From contig CAIVEI010000051.1 of the NCBI GenBank assembly GCA_903904835.1, positions 62,001 through 126,000 of the forward strand: 64,000 nucleotides of DNA, read 5' to 3'. This DNA comes from an uncultured Schlesneria sp. (GTDB lineage: Bacteria; Planctomycetota; Planctomycetia; Planctomycetales; Planctomycetaceae). Under the pieces are notes generated by a model, which was not told the origin of the DNA, ran no database searches, and worked only from the letters and a program-made list of their open reading frames with translations. Of the stretch, positions 16,151 through 25,907 are shown piece after piece. Made by a program: the position numbers and the translations under genes. The first letter of the stretch is position 1; each line of letters opens with the position of its first letter.

Positions 16151-17638
16151 TTATTGAGGCCTGGATGCAATCCATTTGTGCCAGATAACGAGTTGATTTT
16201 TGGCCTCAGACTGTGCCGTCCGATGAATCTTGAGGATCACGGATTCGCTGTGTGAATTTTGTTCGAGCGCCTGACTCAGGTCTTCAAGACTCGCCACCGG
16301 CGTGCGGCCAACCGCTTCAAGGACATCGTAAGCTTCCAGGTCACCGCTGAGGGTACTGCCTCGTTCGACTTTCAACACGAGCAGGCCGCGTGATGTCCGC
16401 TGATGTCCCAATTGTTCGGCCAGGTCTCCGTCCAATGGGTGCACGATTAGTCCCATCGGCCGAACGGGAACGCCTCGACCTTGCTGCGGGGGAGCTTCGC
16501 TCGTCTTGCGAAGATCGCTGCGATCGGCGAGTACGATCGAAAGCGTCACTTTTTTCTGAGCGCGCCAAACCGACATGCGAATCTGTTTTCCGATCGGTGA
16601 CAGGCTGACAAGATTAATTAAGTGGTCATGATCCTGAACATCGAATCCGTCAAAGTTCAAGACAACATCGCCTAGCTGCAAACCCGCACGTGAAGCAGGT
16701 GAGTTTTCGTAGACCTCGTTCACTCGAGCACCCATTGCCCGGTCCAACTTCAATTTGTTGGCGACTTTGATATCGAAGTGCTCGTCCAATTTCACACCGA
16801 TCCAGGCGCGGGGTACGACTCCGTGTTCGAGTAGTTGATCCATCACGCGCTGAGCCAAATAGCTGGGTATGCTGAATCCAATTCCATCATTACCGCCGCT
16901 CGACGTGGCAATTGCGGTGTTGATGCCGATCACACGCCCCTGAAGATCAATCAGCGGGCCTCCGCTATTCCCAGGATTGATGGCGGCATCGGTCTGGAGG
17001 AAGTCCTGATTAATGACTTCCGTGCGCCCTAACTGCAGTTTACGCCGACCACGGGCGCTGATGATCCCAAGTGTGACCGACCGGCTGAGTCCGAAAGGGC
17101 TTCCCATCGCGAGGACCATATGGCCGATGTCGACCTTTCGACTGTCTCCCCATTTCGCAGCGGTGACATTCGTCGCACCGATTTTCAGGACGGCGATATC
17201 CGATTCGGCGTCGGTATACACTCGTTCTGGCTGAATCACACGACCGTCATAAAGTGATATCGAAATAGAATCGACCGCTGTCTTGTCAACAACGTGACAA
17301 TTGGTGACGACGAAATAGCCGCTTGCTTTGGAGCTTGTCAGGATCACACCCGACCCGGTTTCTTCTTCTTTTCCGCGACCACCTTGAACTCGTTTTTCAC
17401 ATTGAATGTGAACAACACTTGGTGTCGTCACGGCTGCAATTTTTGCGAGAAGCGTGCTTCCGTCTTGCAATGACGAGCCTTCCGTGCTGAGTTCGCGGTA
17501 GATCCGTTCCGCCGTCGCGCCGTCCAGGTTCTGAGCATGGACTGTTCTGTTGACCGGTAGCCACATCAGGCCGGCTCCGATCATCATTCCTGCAATTAAA
17601 GTACCGGCAGACAGCAATAGGGCGGTTGGTTGTCGCAT
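16151..17638 (-). CDS. HtrA/DegP-type periplasmic serine protease with two PDZ domains
   Basis: 495-residue protease. A signal peptide or anchor spans residues 1-35 (hydrophobic from Leu8 to Trp27, then VHAQN). The trypsin-like domain has the full triad: His in TNCHVV, Asp in ESDIAVLK, Ser in NPGNSGGPL. PDZ1 begins near residue 285 (AWIGVKLDEHF) and PDZ2 near residue 400 (MGLIVHPLDGDLAEQL). Its job is most likely periplasmic protein quality control. It is monocistronic by position, converging with the MDR gene. A paralogue elsewhere in the genome is likely but not visible. Confidence 0.95.
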   Translation of the reverse strand: MRQPTALLLSAGTLIAGMMIGAGLMWLPVNRTVHAQNLDGATAERIYRELSTEGSSLQDGSTLLAKIAAVTTPSVVHIQCEKRVQGGRGKEEETGSGVILTSSKASGYFVVTNCHVVDKTAVDSISISLYDGRVIQPERVYTDAESDIAVLKIGATNVTAAKWGDSRKVDIGHMVLAMGSPFGLSRSVTLGIISARGRRKLQLGRTEVINQDFLQTDAAINPGNSGGPLIDLQGRVIGINTAIATSSGGNDGIGFSIPSYLAQRVMDQLLEHGVVPRAWIGVKLDEHFDIKVANKLKLDRAMGARVNEVYENSPASRAGLQLGDVVLNFDGFDVQDHDHLINLVSLSPIGKQIRMSVWRAQKKVTLSIVLADRSDLRKTSEAPPQQGRGVPVRPMGLIVHPLDGDLAEQLGHQRTSRGLLVLKVERGSTLSGDLEAYDVLEAVGRTPVASLEDLSQALEQNSHSESVILKIHRTAQSEAKNQLVIWHKWIASRPQ

Positions 17639-18004
17639 GCAATTTTCGATTCACCGCTGGGCGAGATAAGCCATCAAGACGTCACTCGCAAACCTCGGCC
17701 GCATGAACATCCTGCCCCGGCCCATCTGTCGGAAATATCGGAAAGTCCGGAAACAATTTGAACTCGTACCATTCTATCCCAACAAGGAATCACTCGGCAG
17801 ACGACAAAACCAGATTGAACCTTTTTCATCGAATACCACGCGGATCAATTGCACGGGATTTCACACGCCCACCGGCGCAGATGAGATGCGACACGTGGGT
17901 TGACGATCCCAATCGTTCCCACAGGGCGATTGGGATCGCTTGAAGGGCCCGAGACACTGGAAGTGATACCACTCCCGTTCATGAAAAATTCCCTGAATTC
18001 CATC
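17639..18004. other. Intergenic region upstream of the HtrA gene
   Basis: About 365 bases with only short unconvincing frames. Contains the hairpin at 17905-17937. No promoter could be placed with confidence. Confidence 0.5.
17905..17937 (-). terminator. Perfect 11-bp hairpin after the Dabb gene
   Basis: GATCCCAATCG at 17905-17915 pairs exactly with 17927-17937. No T-tract follows, so termination is uncertain, but its position ~70 bases after the minus-strand gene at 18005 fits a transcript end. Confidence 0.5.
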
Positions 18005-18337
18005 TTATGCCTTGGTGTAATTATCGAACACGCGAACCTTGTCCCATGTTGGCTTGTTTTCTTCAATAAATTGCAAGTGGGCGGGAGCAGTCTGGTAAAC
18101 GTCGTGATCATGTTTCGATTTGAAAACAACCAGCAGTGCGACGTGAAAATCACGAACATTGACCGGACGCTCAAGCTCAGCGACCAGCGGCCCAGCTCCA
18201 AAGTAAACGACCCCCGGATGATCTTTGAGGTACTTGAAACAGGCGTCGGTCAGTTTCTGGATGTTTTCAGCAGTGCCGTCCTTCAGCGTGAAAAAGACGT
18301 TGTGGACCAGCATCGAATGGTTTGCGTGATCAGTCAT
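18005..18337 (-). CDS. Dabb (stress-responsive A/B barrel) domain protein
   Basis: 110-residue protein of the dimeric alpha/beta barrel (Dabb) family. Marks are the VHNVFFTLKDGT start, the KDHPGVVYFGAGP loop, VRDFHVALLVVFKS with the conserved His, and the YQTAPAHLQFIEENKP helix. Such proteins are small cytoplasmic dimers linked to stress; their ligands are mostly unknown. The gene stands alone between HtrA and a divergent lipase. Confidence 0.88.
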   Translation of the reverse strand: MTDHANHSMLVHNVFFTLKDGTAENIQKLTDACFKYLKDHPGVVYFGAGPLVAELERPVNVRDFHVALLVVFKSKHDHDVYQTAPAHLQFIEENKPTWDKVRVFDNYTKA

Positions 18338-18654
18338 CGAAAAAATCTCTTCCTCTTTTGGTTCTTTTAAATTTCAATCGCACTACCACACCGTTTTTGG
18401 CATTGCGGTTCGCTCGCCGTTGGATGACACATCGGGGTACGAAGGCCCGTACTGCCAACGTCACGAGATACAAATTCGTAAGGCGATATCATCACGAATC
18501 GGCTCGTCTCTTGCCACTCTGCTGATTATGATATGCCCAGCTTCTGACAAACGCGCCGATTGACTTTTTGTTTCAGTCAAGTAATGAATGAAAGCAATCG
18601 GTTGCTCAGGCGATTTCGGTCTTTCGTGATTTAGTTCGAGGTTGGGGTGGCGAT
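18338..18654. other. Divergent intergenic region
   Basis: About 315 bases between the Dabb gene (minus) and the lipase gene (plus). It should carry both promoters. No repeat or clear structure seen. Confidence 0.5.
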
Positions 18655-19521
18655 ATGGTGTTGGATCTCTACGAAGATTCTTTCGGTGACCATCGAAATG
18701 CACGGGCTCTGGCCAAGGCATCAGAGTTGGCCTACCTTCCAGAAGATCTCGGAAAAGCAGAGTTTGCGGCACTGCTTGGACTCGATGCGCGACTGATCAG
18801 CGTGGGGAATACCCAGGCTTACATTGCACAAAATGCGAATAATATTGTTGTCGCTTTTCGGGGGACCGAGTCTCCCACATCATTCGAGGGTCTGAAAGAC
18901 TGGCTGCTTTCCGATGCCATTAACCTGTTAATCCTGCCAACCGGTCGACTGGGGACGGATTTTGCTGCAGCCGGAGTGGGAGCTCGGTTTCATCAGGGTT
19001 TCATCAATGCCTTGGACGATATCTGGCTACCGTTGTTTTCAGGCGTTGACGACGAGATAAAACGAGCCGACCGGCCGCTGTGGATCACGGGGCACAGCCT
19101 GGGGGGCGCATTGGCCGTGTTGAGTACTTGGCTGTTCACGCGAAAATTCGTGAACGTCCATCAGGTTTACACTTTTGGCGGCCCGATGATTGGAAACGTC
19201 GAGGCATCCAAGGCCTTTGATCGAGAACTTGCCGGTAAGATTTTTCGGTATGTGAATGGCCCCGATCCAGTCCCGAAGCTTCCCACGGTGAGCTTGATTG
19301 CGAACGACTATGGACACGTTCAAAAAGAGATGTCGACTGGAGTCGGGCCCGGTGCATCTTCGTCAGCAGCACTGTTCACTGATTTCTTGAGCCGATCGGC
19401 CAACGGAGTCATTCAAGGGACCTTGGTCGACGATGTCTGGAAAGCAGTAACACAAACGGTCGAAGCCCATCTGATGCCAAGCTATCACAGTATGATCGAC
19501 AAGCTGATGGGGAAGAAATAA
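18655..19521 (+). CDS. Class 3 lipase-family alpha/beta hydrolase
   Basis: 288-residue protein of the fungal-type lipase (class 3) family. The nucleophile elbow is GHSLGGALA near residue 144, preceded by the family's VVAFRGTES strand and FHQGFINALDDIW helix. FRYVNGPDPVPKLP supplies the catalytic Asp region and the GHVQKE His lies near residue 222. No signal peptide is visible, so it may be cytoplasmic or exported by another route. Probable substrate is acylglycerol or phospholipid; this is inference. The gene converges with the lipid-modification operon that begins at 25877. Confidence 0.88.
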   Translation: MVLDLYEDSFGDHRNARALAKASELAYLPEDLGKAEFAALLGLDARLISVGNTQAYIAQNANNIVVAFRGTESPTSFEGLKDWLLSDAINLLILPTGRLGTDFAAAGVGARFHQGFINALDDIWLPLFSGVDDEIKRADRPLWITGHSLGGALAVLSTWLFTRKFVNVHQVYTFGGPMIGNVEASKAFDRELAGKIFRYVNGPDPVPKLPTVSLIANDYGHVQKEMSTGVGPGASSSAALFTDFLSRSANGVIQGTLVDDVWKAVTQTVEAHLMPSYHSMIDKLMGKK

Positions 19522-19548
19522 AGAGGGAAGAGCTGTTCTTGCGACTCT

Positions 19549-20844
19549 TTATTTAACGTCAAACGTGCTGGAGCGGCAGGCGGGCTTTGCCAGAACCATC
19601 TGCACAAGTCCGCAGTTTCGTTCGAGAAAAGCCCCTTCACAGTAGCAAAGATAATAGTCCCACATCCGAATAAAGCGATCGTCAAATCCAAGTCGTCTGA
19701 CTTCGGTGATCTGTTCGAAGAACCGAGTCCGCCAGTCGCGAAGCGTCTTGGCGTAGTGCACGGCGAAGTCTTCCAGATGGGTTACACGTAAATCGGTCGA
19801 GCGAGTTAATACGCTGCAGACGTGGGTCACCGAAGGAAGGCACCCACCGGGAAAGATGTATCGCTGAATAAAATCGACGTTGCGAATATAGCCCTGATAC
19901 AGTTGGTCGGCGATCGTGATTCCCTGCAGAACGAACAGACCATCCGGCTTCAACAATCGACTGCAGCATTGAAAATAGGTGTCGAAGAATTCATGGCCGA
20001 CCGCCTCGATCATTTCAATCGAGACAAGTTTGTCGTACTGGCCTTTGAGATCGCGATAATCCTGCATCACGACCGTCACGCGATCACTAAGTCCCGCGTC
20101 GGCGATTCGATGAGTTGCCAATTCAAATTGTTCTTGTGAAATCGTCGTCGTTGTCACTCGGCAGCCAAAATTCCTCGCCGCATGCAGAGCAAAGCCACCC
20201 CAGCCGGTTCCGATTTCAAGGAGATGATCCTGCGGCGAGAGTCGGAGTTTCTCGCAAATCCGTTCATTCTTCGCCGTCGACGCATCAAATAGCGTGCTGT
20301 CAGGTTTTTCGTAGATGCCGCAGGAGTACATCATTGTTTCATCAAGAAACAGTTTGAAAAAATCGTTCCCCAAATCGTAATGGGCTGCAATGTTTTTACG
20401 GCTTCCTCGCCGGGAATTTCGATTCAGCCGATGAGCAATCTGATAAAGTGGCTCGAACATTAAGGCGAGCCATCCAGGTTTAGCCGCTTGTGTTTGCGAA
20501 TTGATCACCAGGATCCGGACAAGATCCGTCAAATTGTCGCAGGTCCAGTCGCCGTCCATAAATGATTCAGCAGCACCGAGGTCTGCTCCGAATGCCGCTC
20601 GAGGATAAAACCGCGATCGATGAACAGTCAAAACCACATGCAATAGACAATTCAATGTTGTCTGCCCAAAGGTCTGGTGGGAAGATCCTTCAACGAGCGT
20701 GATTTTCCCTTGTTGGATCCCTTTCAGACGCGAGATGACCGCGCTTCTGGCAAATTTTTCGCGGAGACAACGGGGTGAGACATCGCGCTCGCTGCAATAA
20801 CTTTCCAAGGAGAGTGTTGATTGCGATTCGGTGATGCTGCTCAT
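19549..20844 (-). CDS. Cyclopropane-fatty-acyl-phospholipid synthase-type methyltransferase
   Basis: 431-residue SAM-dependent enzyme of the CFA synthase/mycolic acid methyltransferase family. The N-terminal ~140 residues are the lipid-binding domain. The catalytic half has AHYDLGNDFFKLFLDETMMYSCGIY, the SAM loop LLEIGTGWGGFALHAA, MIEAVGHEFFDTYF with the bicarbonate-binding Glu/His, and DWRTRFFE near the end. It methylates or cyclopropanates double bonds of membrane lipids. It is the last gene of a six-gene operon and starts 4 bases after the DUF1365 gene. A second, more divergent family member is at 23090. Confidence 0.93.
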   Translation of the reverse strand: MSSITESQSTLSLESYCSERDVSPRCLREKFARSAVISRLKGIQQGKITLVEGSSHQTFGQTTLNCLLHVVLTVHRSRFYPRAAFGADLGAAESFMDGDWTCDNLTDLVRILVINSQTQAAKPGWLALMFEPLYQIAHRLNRNSRRGSRKNIAAHYDLGNDFFKLFLDETMMYSCGIYEKPDSTLFDASTAKNERICEKLRLSPQDHLLEIGTGWGGFALHAARNFGCRVTTTTISQEQFELATHRIADAGLSDRVTVVMQDYRDLKGQYDKLVSIEMIEAVGHEFFDTYFQCCSRLLKPDGLFVLQGITIADQLYQGYIRNVDFIQRYIFPGGCLPSVTHVCSVLTRSTDLRVTHLEDFAVHYAKTLRDWRTRFFEQITEVRRLGFDDRFIRMWDYYLCYCEGAFLERNCGLVQMVLAKPACRSSTFDVK

Positions 20845-20848
20845 GTCG

Positions 20849-21688
20849 TCAGTTCTCGATGGAATCTTGTTTCGGAGTTTCCGTTTGAGGAATCTTATCT
20901 GATTCGTCCAATCGGCTACTTTCAGGATGTGGGACGTACGGAACGCGTTTCCACCACAGCCGTAATGCCTGCCAATAAATATTGGCCATAACTCGTGCTG
21001 TCATCAATGGATACAATGCAAGAATTCTTGCGAGCGCCCATGTCGTGATTTCCTTTCGCTTGAGATTTAATGTCGCATCAAAACACGCGTGCTCACTCTG
21101 CCAGTTTTCAGTCTGCAGTACGATTTGATCACTCGGACCAACGAGATTCCAGCGATATTCGTAGTCCATCGTCATAAAAGGCGAAACGTGAAACGATTTA
21201 GCAAACCGAAACTTATGTTTTTCGGGTTCACTTTGTGACCCGACCGGATAATTCTGCTTTGAATCAACTACCGGCAATACATAGCAATGTCGTTCCTTCC
21301 ACGGAGTATTCGTGACTTCTGCGACGATGCTTTGAATGTGATCTCCACGTTCGTCGAAACAAAAGAACACGCTCAATGGATTGAAGCAGTATCCAAAATA
21401 ACTCAAATGTGTCAGTAGTCGAATGGGTCCGCGGGGGCGGATACCAGTTTGAGTTTCGACAAGATTTCGGACTGTTTCGTCCAGCGGCTGGGTCGTGTCG
21501 CCGAAATGATCGCGCCGACGAAACGTGGCGACATTCCAATATTCATTCGACCAGAACCACCGACCTTGAAACAAGTTAGGAAGTTCGCTCAGATCGAGAT
21601 ACATCATAAATAGCGTCGCGCGAAATTCGTGCCGAACGGGCTCGAATCGTCGGTGCCGAACCGTCCCTTCATAAATGCCACTCTGCAT
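20849..21688 (-). CDS. DUF1365 protein
   Basis: 279-residue DUF1365 protein. Family marks are the start [20 protein letters not shown], the [21 protein letters not shown] segment with FFCFDERG following, and [17 protein letters not shown]. Function is not established, but in many bacteria the gene lies between a flavin amine-oxidase gene and a CFA synthase gene, exactly as here. A role in modified fatty acid synthesis is inferred from that constant context. Probably membrane-associated through the C-terminal basic helices. Confidence 0.92.
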   Translation of the reverse strand: MQSGIYEGTVRHRRFEPVRHEFRATLFMMYLDLSELPNLFQGRWFWSNEYWNVATFRRRDHFGDTTQPLDETVRNLVETQTGIRPRGPIRLLTHLSYFGYCFNPLSVFFCFDERGDHIQSIVAEVTNTPWKERHCYVLPVVDSKQNYPVGSQSEPEKHKFRFAKSFHVSPFMTMDYEYRWNLVGPSDQIVLQTENWQSEHACFDATLNLKRKEITTWALARILALYPLMTARVMANIYWQALRLWWKRVPYVPHPESSRLDESDKIPQTETPKQDSIEN

Positions 21689-21735
21689 GATCCAGCCCTA
21701 ACGATCAGCGCTTTTCGAGTTGCTACTGCCAACTT

Positions 21736-22977
21736 CTATTCGATACCGAACGCCTTCGCTACGACCAGAGCGCTTTTCACGCCGTCTTCATGAAACCCAA
21801 AACCCCAGTAAGCACCGCAATAGTGCGTTCGATGGCAGATACCACTGATCTCAGAATGGCGGCGTTGCGACAAGACAGCTCCAGGGGAATAGATAGGATG
21901 TTCATACACAAATCGTCCCAGAATTTTTTCGGGCCTAATGGCATCTTCCCTGTTCAGCGTCACACAGAATGTTTCCGTCGAATTCAATCGCTGAAGAATA
22001 TTCATTTGGTAAGTCACCGATGGTGCGTCCAGCGGGCTGTTCGACAGGTGGTAATTCCAACTGGCCCATGCACGACGCCGCTTTGGCATTAAGGATGCGT
22101 CAGTATGGAGCACGGCGACATTTTTCGAACAGACAAACGGGGCCAAGACCTCGCGTTCGACAGAACTCGAGTCGCTGAGCAATCGCAGCGCCTGGTCACC
22201 GTGAGTGGCAAACACGACCTGATCGAATCGTTCAGACCCGACTGTTGAAGTGACTTCAACGTCATCTTCGGTGCGACGCACCGAAATCACCGGACAATTC
22301 AACCGAATTTGATCACGAAACGAAGCCGTCAGCCTGTCAATGTATTTCCAAGAGCCGCCGACGATCGTACGCCAGATTGGACGATCCGTCAGGGTGACGA
22401 GTCCGTGATTAACGAGGAACTGAATAAAGTAACGAGCTGGAAACTCTAACATTTTCGAAGGAGATGTTGACCAGATCGCTGCTCCCATCGGGATCAGATA
22501 GTTTTCGCGAAACGTCTGCGAATAGCGACCTTTATCGAGATAATCACCCAGCGAAATTTCGTCGGAATCCTCCGATAATAATTGGGGTGATTGGCGATTG
22601 AACCGCAGGATTTCCAGCAGCATTTGCAGAAATGATGGCCGGAAAAGATTCGCCCTCTGGGCAAACAGAGTATTAAGCGACGTTCCGCAATATTCCAGTC
22701 CCGTTCGCTCACATTTAACGCTGAAGCTCATTTCGCTTTCTTGTGATTCAACACCAAGACGATCGAGCAACGTGCAGAAATTTGGGTAAGTTCGCTTGTT
22801 AAAAACAATAAATCCCGTGTCAATTGAGTAAGAACGGCCCTCTATTTCGACAGGAACGGTGTGAGTGTGTCCGCCGATATAGTTGTTTGCTTCGAACACC
22901 GTGATCGAGTGCTCACGGTGGAGGTGCCATGCAGCAACCATGCCCGAGATTCCCGTCCCGATGATCGCAATCTTCAT
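21736..22977 (-). CDS. FAD-dependent amine-oxidase-like oxidoreductase (COG2907 type)
   Basis: 413-residue flavoprotein. The N-terminal dinucleotide fold is IAIIGTGISGMVAAWHL, followed by the acid FEANNYIGGHTHT that binds the ribose. An FVIFNKRTYPNF stretch and a C-terminal YWGFGFHEDG flavin contact are present. I chose the ATG at 22977; an upstream frame extension of 15 codons is very basic and lacks family features. Proteins of this group sit with DUF1365 and CFA synthase genes and are thought to act on fatty acyl chains, for instance as desaturases. Substrate is inference. Confidence 0.9.
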   Translation of the reverse strand: MKIAIIGTGISGMVAAWHLHREHSITVFEANNYIGGHTHTVPVEIEGRSYSIDTGFIVFNKRTYPNFCTLLDRLGVESQESEMSFSVKCERTGLEYCGTSLNTLFAQRANLFRPSFLQMLLEILRFNRQSPQLLSEDSDEISLGDYLDKGRYSQTFRENYLIPMGAAIWSTSPSKMLEFPARYFIQFLVNHGLVTLTDRPIWRTIVGGSWKYIDRLTASFRDQIRLNCPVISVRRTEDDVEVTSTVGSERFDQVVFATHGDQALRLLSDSSSVEREVLAPFVCSKNVAVLHTDASLMPKRRRAWASWNYHLSNSPLDAPSVTYQMNILQRLNSTETFCVTLNREDAIRPEKILGRFVYEHPIYSPGAVLSQRRHSEISGICHRTHYCGAYWGFGFHEDGVKSALVVAKAFGIE

Positions 22978-23089
22978 GATTTTGCCTTGTCGCGTTCGTC
23001 GCCGACGATTAATGGGATGCAACGATCGAATGGATCTAAGCCAATGGGAGTGAATGAAATCTTTTCATTTTGAAAAATCAATGAATCGT

Positions 23090-24130
23090 TCACATTCTCT
23101 TACGTCTGGAGAATAGGAAATGAGCGACACCCCACTCCTCTCCCCCGCGATAGCCAAACAACTCGGCACATGCGAGGTAGAACATCCTCCATCGCTGAAA
23201 CATCACTTTTGACAGTTCATGACCATACGTGTTACGGAACAGCGGCAGGATTTGCTTGCGCGATGCATCGTGCCGTTTCAGCCAGGCCTCGAGTGTTTTT
23301 TGATAGTGCTGGCCGTTGATGAGCCAACGATCTTCGAATAACAAGTCACGTTGGAATTCCAGAAACAAATCGGCTGACGGCATCAGTCCGCCCGTAAAAA
23401 AATGGCGTGCCATCCAGTCGTTGTTTCCATCAGTCTCAAACGGATAGGCGCAACGACGGTGATAGAAAACGTGGGTAAAAAGTTTTCCTTGTGGCTTAAG
23501 CCAGCGGGAGATTCGTGCAAATAATTCTTCATAGTTACGCATATGTTCGAACATTTCGACCGAAACGACCCGATCAAAGGTTCGTTCGGTTTGAAAGTCA
23601 TTCATATCTCGCGTTTCGACGTCGAGATTCGAAATGCCTCGAATGGCCGCTTGTTGGAGAATGAATTTTCGCTGAGACGCTGAATTCGAGACAGCGAGAA
23701 GCCGGCTGCCGGGATATCGTTCGGCCATAAAAAGCGACAGCGAACCCCAACCGCAACCAAGCTCCAGAATCTCCATTCCATCATGCAGGTCCGCTCGATC
23801 ACAGGTCAGTTCGAGCATTTTCTGTTCGGCATCGCTGAGGTCGACGACTCCTTCGGGCCAGAAACAAGAACTGTATTTTCGGTGCGGACCAAGGACCAAC
23901 TCGAAATATGCTGCTGGAACTTCGTAATGTTGCTCATTCGCAGAGGCGGTATAGAGCGCGATGGGACTTTTACGCAATTCCGCCACAAAGGAGCGATTGA
24001 GTTCGCTCAGTCCTTCACATCCGAGCCGAGATTCCTCGACGAGCCGTGCCGCTAGTAGTCGACGGATCCCGAAACGGATCAGTTGATCAGGCAACCATCC
24101 TTGCTCTGCAAGCTCTAAACCCGACAGCAT
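23090..24130 (-). CDS. Second CFA-synthase-like SAM methyltransferase
   Basis: 346-residue SAM-dependent methyltransferase of the cyclopropane-synthase superfamily, distinct from the classical CFA synthase at 19549. It has HYEVPAAYFELVLGPHRKYSSCFW, the SAM loop LELGCGWGSLSLFMAE, and VSVEMFEHMRNYEELF. The C-terminal part is shorter and Arg/Trp-rich. The ATG at 24130 gives the usual start just before ELAEQGWLPDQLIRFGIRRLL; a TTG at 24175 would overlap the upstream gene by 28 bases. It is likely to methylate an acyl chain in the pathway encoded by this operon. Confidence 0.88.
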   Translation of the reverse strand: MLSGLELAEQGWLPDQLIRFGIRRLLAARLVEESRLGCEGLSELNRSFVAELRKSPIALYTASANEQHYEVPAAYFELVLGPHRKYSSCFWPEGVVDLSDAEQKMLELTCDRADLHDGMEILELGCGWGSLSLFMAERYPGSRLLAVSNSASQRKFILQQAAIRGISNLDVETRDMNDFQTERTFDRVVSVEMFEHMRNYEELFARISRWLKPQGKLFTHVFYHRRCAYPFETDGNNDWMARHFFTGGLMPSADLFLEFQRDLLFEDRWLINGQHYQKTLEAWLKRHDASRKQILPLFRNTYGHELSKVMFQRWRMFYLACAELFGYRGGEEWGVAHFLFSRRKRM

Positions 24131-24147
24131 TCGATACCCGTGTTCAA

Positions 24148-24942
24148 TTAATCTGGAGATTTCTTCCGGAACCAAGGAACGAACATGCTAGTCGTCTGCT
24201 GATATTTTCGGTAGTCGTCGCCGCGACTGATCAACGCTTGAGCTTCTGTCGCAGGGATTCCAGTCACTTTAAACAAAAACAACCACATCAGCGCTGGGGC
24301 AGACAAGGTCATCCAACCCAACGGAGACGCCCAAGCGATCACGACGTAAGTCCACCAGTGCAGCCATTCAAAGAAATAATTGGGATGTCGCGAATACTTC
24401 CACAGCCCGCTTCGACAAGTCGTGCCTCGGTTGGACGCATTCGCTCGAAAGCGTGCCAATTGTGAATCGGCAATAGTTTCACCGGTTACGGAAATCGTCC
24501 AGATCGAAATGCCGATGAGATCCCATGCATCCATTGGGCCACTTCTACGCATTGCCAGCCAGAATGCAAGCGAGAAAAACCAGGCCAAAAACGCCTGCAA
24601 CTGAAAGAATCCGAAAAAGAACAGATTTGCTTGCGATCCAAAGCCAACTCGCAGCTTTTGATAACGACGGTCCTCTGGTTTTCCTAGAACGCGATCACGC
24701 AGCAGATAGAGAGCAAGACGCAATGACCAGACGCTTGCGATCGTTACGACCGCCCAGGTTCGCCATGTGCAATAAGGATTTGTCGTCCCGTAGAATATTG
24801 CGAGACATCCGAGACAACCTGACCAACCAACATCGACAATCCCTGCATCTCGAGTTTGCCACTGGATACACCAAAGCAGGAACATAAGCAAAGTGGCAAA
24901 AAACAAAGCCAAAACAAGCTGTGAAGCAGGATTCAGGCTCAT
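24148..24942 (-). CDS. DUF1295 integral membrane protein
   Basis: 264-residue membrane protein with about six helices, belonging to the DUF1295 (steroid 5-alpha-reductase-like) family. The C-terminal signature GLWKYSRHPNYFFEWLHWW and the following Tyr/Arg-rich end (RGDDYRKYQQTTS) are diagnostic. These folds reduce or methylate lipid substrates using NADPH or SAM; the activity of DUF1295 itself is not settled. The start codon overlaps the stop of the upstream sigma-factor gene (24939-24942), so the two are coupled. Neighbouring lipid genes suggest it acts on membrane acyl chains. Confidence 0.92.
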   Translation of the reverse strand: MSLNPASQLVLALFFATLLMFLLWCIQWQTRDAGIVDVGWSGCLGCLAIFYGTTNPYCTWRTWAVVTIASVWSLRLALYLLRDRVLGKPEDRRYQKLRVGFGSQANLFFFGFFQLQAFLAWFFSLAFWLAMRRSGPMDAWDLIGISIWTISVTGETIADSQLARFRANASNRGTTCRSGLWKYSRHPNYFFEWLHWWTYVVIAWASPLGWMTLSAPALMWLFLFKVTGIPATEAQALISRGDDYRKYQQTTSMFVPWFRKKSPD

Positions 24943-25877
24943 AACTTTGACGAAGCCAACTGTCGCTTTGAATATTCAACCGCAACGGCGTGCAACTTCT
25001 TCAATGCCGTTCCTTCAACCTGACGGACTCGTTCTTTACAGATCCCAAGTTCGGCGGAAAGTTGCATAAGCGTCAAGGGTTCGCTTCGACCGTTCAAGCC
25101 GAATCGCCCTTCGATGATTTGGCGTTCTCGTTCGGTGAGGTGGTCTGACATGACTTCGACCATATGCGCCATCAGGCGATTTTCGGCTGGAGCATCGTAG
25201 TCAACTTCTTGTTGATCGGGGGTCGACGTCATGATCTCAGGATCGGTTACGGAAAATCGCTTGCGGTCTTTCTGCTTCCGTTCAATTCTTCGGAAAAAGC
25301 TCCGTCGAATGGCGTGCGTGGCGTACGTGCTGAATCGGAAACCAAGTTGATAATTGAATTTTTCAACGGCTTCCATCAAGGACAACGATCCGTCGCTAAC
25401 CAGGTCTTCAAAACCGTAGCTAGACGTGCAGTACTTCCCGGCGTTGGAAACGACAAGTCGCATATTCGACCGAATGATATGATCTCGTACGTCTTTAGCT
25501 TCGGAAAGCAATTGCTCGATTTGTTTCAAGGTTTTTGCGTCCGGTCGATCAGCGTCGAGCGTCAACTGCAATCGGGCGGCCTGGAACTTCAAGAAGTTCA
25601 TCCGACGAAACTCATGTTGCTCTTCGGCGAACGAAAGCAGTGGTTCACCCAATGCAAGTGCGAGGCAGGGAAGATTCTCGGCTTGAACGTCTTCTTGAAC
25701 CTTCAGTGAAGGGTTCAGAGGCACTGTCTCGAAGATGCCGGGTCGAGTCTGTGCGGTAAGCATGGACTCAAACTCGCTGCTTTCGATGAATTCGATCTCA
25801 AGCTTCAAGATGCGTTCTAATCGTAATTGGTTCTTGATGAGTTCGGATTCCGTCGTTGATGATGCTGCCAACTTCAT
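24939..25877 (-). CDS. Sigma-70 family RNA polymerase sigma factor of the lipid operon
   Basis: 312-residue sigma factor. Region 2 is clear (RSNMRLVVSNAGKYCTSS, YGFEDLVSDGSLSLMEAV, FRFSTYATHAIRRSFFRRIE). Region 4 is present at the C-terminus (LTERERQIIEGRFGL, then the helix-turn-helix LGICKERVRQVEGTALKKL). Region 3 is short or missing, and the ~100 N-terminal residues are acidic and unlike region 1 of RpoD. It is larger than a usual ECF factor. As first gene of the operon, overlapping the DUF1295 gene by 4 bases, it may control its own operon. No anti-sigma gene lies beside it. Confidence 0.93.
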   Translation of the reverse strand: MKLAASSTTESELIKNQLRLERILKLEIEFIESSEFESMLTAQTRPGIFETVPLNPSLKVQEDVQAENLPCLALALGEPLLSFAEEQHEFRRMNFLKFQAARLQLTLDADRPDAKTLKQIEQLLSEAKDVRDHIIRSNMRLVVSNAGKYCTSSYGFEDLVSDGSLSLMEAVEKFNYQLGFRFSTYATHAIRRSFFRRIERKQKDRKRFSVTDPEIMTSTPDQQEVDYDAPAENRLMAHMVEVMSDHLTERERQIIEGRFGLNGRSEPLTLMQLSAELGICKERVRQVEGTALKKLHAVAVEYSKRQLASSKL

Positions 25878-25907
25878 AATCGTCCACTGCCCAACCAGAA
25901 GAAATTT

